34,250 bases of DNA from Rhizobium aethiopicum (lineage in GTDB: Bacteria; Pseudomonadota; Alphaproteobacteria; Rhizobiales; Rhizobiaceae), in contig NZ_FMAJ01000030.1 of assembly GCF_900094625.1 (NCBI RefSeq), forward strand, positions 1-34,250, read 5' to 3'. The notes under the pieces are model-generated. The model did no database searches and was not told where the DNA came from. It was given only the letters and a program-made list of their open reading frames with translations. Shown here piece after piece: positions 32,273 to 34,250 of this stretch (position 1 is its first letter; the number at the start of each line of letters is the position of its first letter). A program made the position numbers and the translations under genes.

Positions 32273-32319
32273 CCATTGTAAAATTCATGCTCCTAATGAC
32301 ACGCATCTGCGGTATGGAT
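32273..32319 (-). promoter_or_regulatory. nod box (NodD-binding promoter element)
   Basis: The minus strand begins ATCCATACCGCAGATG, an exact fit to the consensus start ATCCAY-N2-YRYR-GATG, and ends with GAATTTTACAATGG, close to the consensus end CRATTTTACCARTC, at the right total length of 47 bases. The middle AT(C)-N-AAACAAT part is poorly kept. LysR-type NodD proteins with plant flavonoids activate from this element. It points toward the acyltransferase at 31786. Confidence 0.8.
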
Positions 32320-32593
32320 GAGTATCGCGGACCCTTGACAACCTTGAGCGGAAGGTCGGTGAGTATCGCGATACACGAGGCTTTGGCCGCGATCGCCGCC
32401 GTTTTGGATCGCCGCCAATGATAGCTGGACGTTGGGCTGCCATTGTCGATCCGTATGCGACGTTTGTCGATACGTCAGAGACGACCGTGGTCCCAATCCG
32501 TAGGAAGATCGCAGTAAGCGTCAAGATATGCGGGATGCAACGGCGAGTGTCTGGGGATGCGCTCCCCTGTCAAGGTCGAGACCCCCTCCTCGA

Positions 32594-33367
32594 TCAGTGG
32601 CTTTCCCTTTTTGGGATACCTCTCCTTCGGTGGCGAAAGAATGAAACCGGGCTGGATATGTCGCTGGTCATTTCGCGCGATTCAAATTGGCGCAGACTTT
32701 GCGGCTCGCTTGACGCGACGATCCCCCTGAGCTGAAGAAGGCCGGCCGCAATAGCGCCGAGCATTGGCGCACATATATAAAGCCAGAGTTGAGAGAGTGC
32801 CGCCCCTCCTGCGAAAAGTGCTGGGCCGATCGATCGTGCTGGATTCACAGAAGAACCCGAAACGGTGATACCGCCAAGGTGGATCGCAACTAAGGCAAGT
32901 CCAATCGCCAATCGTGCAACAGCGCCGCGTCCAGCCGTGCATTTGAGGAATACAGTTACGAACAGGAACGTGGCGATAAACTCGAATAGGAACGCAGCTC
33001 TCCATCCGTAGACTACCCAGCCGGTTTGGGCGAAACCTTCTAGGGTGATATCGTAACCGCCGACCTTGTTCATAGCGATAAGGTAGAGCGTGCCTGCCGC
33101 CGCGATAGCTCCTGCACATTGGGCGGAGACATACGCGAGAAAGTCCCACACTCTCAATCGGCGCGACACGAGGAAACCCAGGCTGACCGCCGGATTGAGA
33201 TGCGCGCCCGAGACTGGGCCAATCGTGTAGGCCATTGCAACCACGGTCGTCCCGAAGGCTAAAGCGACACCCAACAGGCCCACCTCTTGACGCATATAAA
33301 GCAATGTGCCGCAGCCGAGGAAGACAAGTGTGAAGGTCCCGAAGAATTCGCAAACATACTTTTTCAT
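32594..33367 (-). CDS. aqpZ: Aquaporin (MIP family, AqpZ-like)
   Basis: A 257-residue six-helix channel. Both half-helix motifs are intact: S-G-A-H-L-N-P-A-V (NPA at 58-60) and S-G-S-S-V-N-P-A-R-S (NPA at 175-177). The pore filter has F38 (A-L-A-F-G), H163 (A-I-H-L-G) and R178, the AqpZ-type water filter rather than the wider glycerol type. After the last helix there is an extra polar tail of about 35 residues (R-E-M-T-S-D and then F-F-R-H-R-R-R) that AqpZ lacks. GGAG precedes the ATG. Inner membrane. Its location on a symbiotic replicon suggests water or small-solute (perhaps ammonia) exchange in the nodule, which is inference. Confidence 0.9.
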   Translation of the reverse strand: MKKYVCEFFGTFTLVFLGCGTLLYMRQEVGLLGVALAFGTTVVAMAYTIGPVSGAHLNPAVSLGFLVSRRLRVWDFLAYVSAQCAGAIAAAGTLYLIAMNKVGGYDITLEGFAQTGWVVYGWRAAFLFEFIATFLFVTVFLKCTAGRGAVARLAIGLALVAIHLGGITVSGSSVNPARSIGPALFAGGAALSQLWLYICAPMLGAIAAGLLQLRGIVASSEPQSLRQFESREMTSDISSPVSFFRHRRRGIPKRESH

Positions 33368-33574
33368 TTTTCACTCCATTGATTTGACCCCACGTACTTT
33401 TCGGTGTCATCCTCGTGCCGCCAAGCGTTCCGCATGCACCGAACCAATCATCGTGTCAGGTCCCGAAAACCTCCGTAGTTGACTTCAATTGCGTCCTTGT
33501 CCGACGAGATCGGCATCAGAGCCTATGGTCAACCAGCGTCACCGATCACCAGCAAACGTCGTACCAAATGAAAT
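33368..33574. other. Upstream region of the aquaporin, no promoter recognised
   Basis: No -24/-12 pair, TGT-N10-ACA, anaerobox or nod box was found on the minus strand here. Confidence 0.3.
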
Positions 33575-33790
33575 ATGTTGCGCATCACAGCGATCGCTCT
33601 GATGACGTTCGGTCTTATGTTCGAAAGTGCCGTGAACAGGATAGGCAGGCGAACCGTACCGAGACGTATGGACCCGAGCTGGGCTACGAACAAATCGCCA
33701 AGCAGCCCATCCTCAAATTATCGAAACAACGACCCTCTTCATGGCTCCAAGCGGAAGGTGGTGCAAAGCAGGAACCAGGACAAGGGTTGA
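33575..33790 (+). CDS. Small possible secreted protein, doubtful
   Basis: A 71-codon frame with a signal-peptide-like start (M-L-R-I-T-A-I-A-L-M-T-F-G-L-M-F-E-S-A) and a polar, basic, serine- and asparagine-rich remainder without cysteines. No strong ribosome binding site. I recognise no family. It overlaps longer frames on the same strand and could be chance. Confidence 0.25.
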   Translation: MLRITAIALMTFGLMFESAVNRIGRRTVPRRMDPSWATNKSPSSPSSNYRNNDPLHGSKRKVVQSRNQDKG

Positions 33791-34131
33791 TAAGACCGCC
33801 AGGGACGTTCACGAGAAGTCGAGTAACGCCCCTTAGCCACGAACAGGCACATGATCCTTGGCGCGATTTGAAGTCCACGTGAATTCCCTTGTCCCCAGCG
33901 CAACCGTCGACATTTCTCGCAAATGTCGGGCATCCGCCACTTTTGTCAGGTTTGTCGTGATTGGAACGTTTTGTTCGCCGGTCTCTCCGTCAAATACACA
34001 TCAACCTGCCCTCAACCCGCCCATTGATAAAAGAAAATCATCTTCTTGGCGCGTCGGAGCAGTTGGCATGGTGTTTGCTGATCCCTGGTTACAAGCGGCA
34101 GAAAGCAGTCTGCATGATGCCGGTTCATGAA

Positions 34132-34163
34132 ACGAACGGAACGGAGGCCACCTGACCGTTCGT
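34132..34163. repeat. Inverted repeat upstream of a gene start at the right edge
   Basis: ACGAACGG (34132-34139) and CCGTTCGT (34156-34163) are perfect inverted copies 16 bases apart, about 60 bases before an ATG at 34222. Could be an operator or an mRNA stem. Confidence 0.4.
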
Positions 34164-34221
34164 CATCGGATCCGCGTTCTACCAAGCGGCCATGCATCCG
34201 CCGGCGGAAGGGTCAATCCCG

Positions 34222-34250
34222 ATGTCACAGCTTGCAACCAACTCAAAGAG
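34222..34250 (+). CDS. Start of an unidentified gene, cut by the window edge
   Basis: An ATG with GAAGGG about 9 bases ahead opens a frame M-S-Q-L-A-T-N-S-K that runs off the window. Too short to identify. Confidence 0.3.

Noticed and set aside
1..34250. CRISPR array, tRNA or rRNA genes
   Set aside because: No regularly spaced repeats and no tRNA/rRNA-like sequences were noticed by eye on either strand.

Overview
This window looks like part of the symbiosis plasmid or island of a fast-growing, root-nodulating alphaproteobacterium (Rhizobium/Sinorhizobium type). It holds nitrogen-fixation genes (fixABCX, nifA, nifB, fdxN, nifZ, fixU, nifW, nifS, an iscN-type A-type scaffold, a nifX-associated DUF269 gene), a symbiotic prxS-rpoN pair, an fnrN-type oxygen regulator, a nod-box-preceded NolL/NodX-like acyltransferase and a broken nodQ. 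From memory only, gene content and order resemble pNGR234a (y4v/y4w genes) and the R. etli symbiotic plasmid; no database was searched.

Layout. (1) 1-3.3 kb: the 5' part of a group II intron with a frameshifted maturase, apparently inserted in an IS630-type transposase remnant, which abuts a lone geranylgeranyl/farnesyl diphosphate synthase; an IS5-type relic follows. (2) 3.3-5.3 kb: two paralogous XRE regulators, each with a related palindrome in front. (3) 5.3-8.2 kb: a decayed APS kinase (nodQ/cysC type), an intact HisC-like aminotransferase and an ISNCY relic. (4) 8.3-23.4 kb: the nif/fix core, all on the minus strand, in four transcription units: prxS-rpoN, iscN-nifU-like-nifS-(ORF)-nifW, fixABCX-nifA, and nifB-fdxN-nifZ-fixU-SIR2. 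Each unit has a readable -24/-12 promoter and a TGT-N10-ACA NifA site. (5) 24.1-25.1 kb: fnrN with two perfect anaeroboxes. (6) 25.4-28.1 kb: a cytochrome P450-ferredoxin operon behind a nifH-like promoter, its third gene cut by an IS3-family fragment. (7) 28.1-29.6 kb: an orphan DUF269 gene behind a nifH relic that keeps its NifA site, probably a collapsed second nifHDKENX copy. (8) 30.6-33.4 kb: a nod-box-preceded acyltransferase and an aquaporin.

How it works together. NifA (with the rhizobial cysteine signature that goes with oxygen sensitivity) and the locally encoded sigma-54 should activate fixABCX-nifA and prxS-rpoN, which would make an autoamplifying loop. The same pair should drive FeMo-co synthesis (nifB, fdxN), Fe-S supply (iscN, nifS), electron bifurcation to nitrogenase (fixABCX) and probably the P450 operon. 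FnrN adds a direct oxygen input and seems to regulate itself. The structural genes nifHDK are not intact here. Relics (intron, IS630, IS5, IS3, ISNCY, possible IS21 ends, broken nodQ and nifH) are dense, as expected of a symbiotic replicon. No tRNA, rRNA or CRISPR array was seen.
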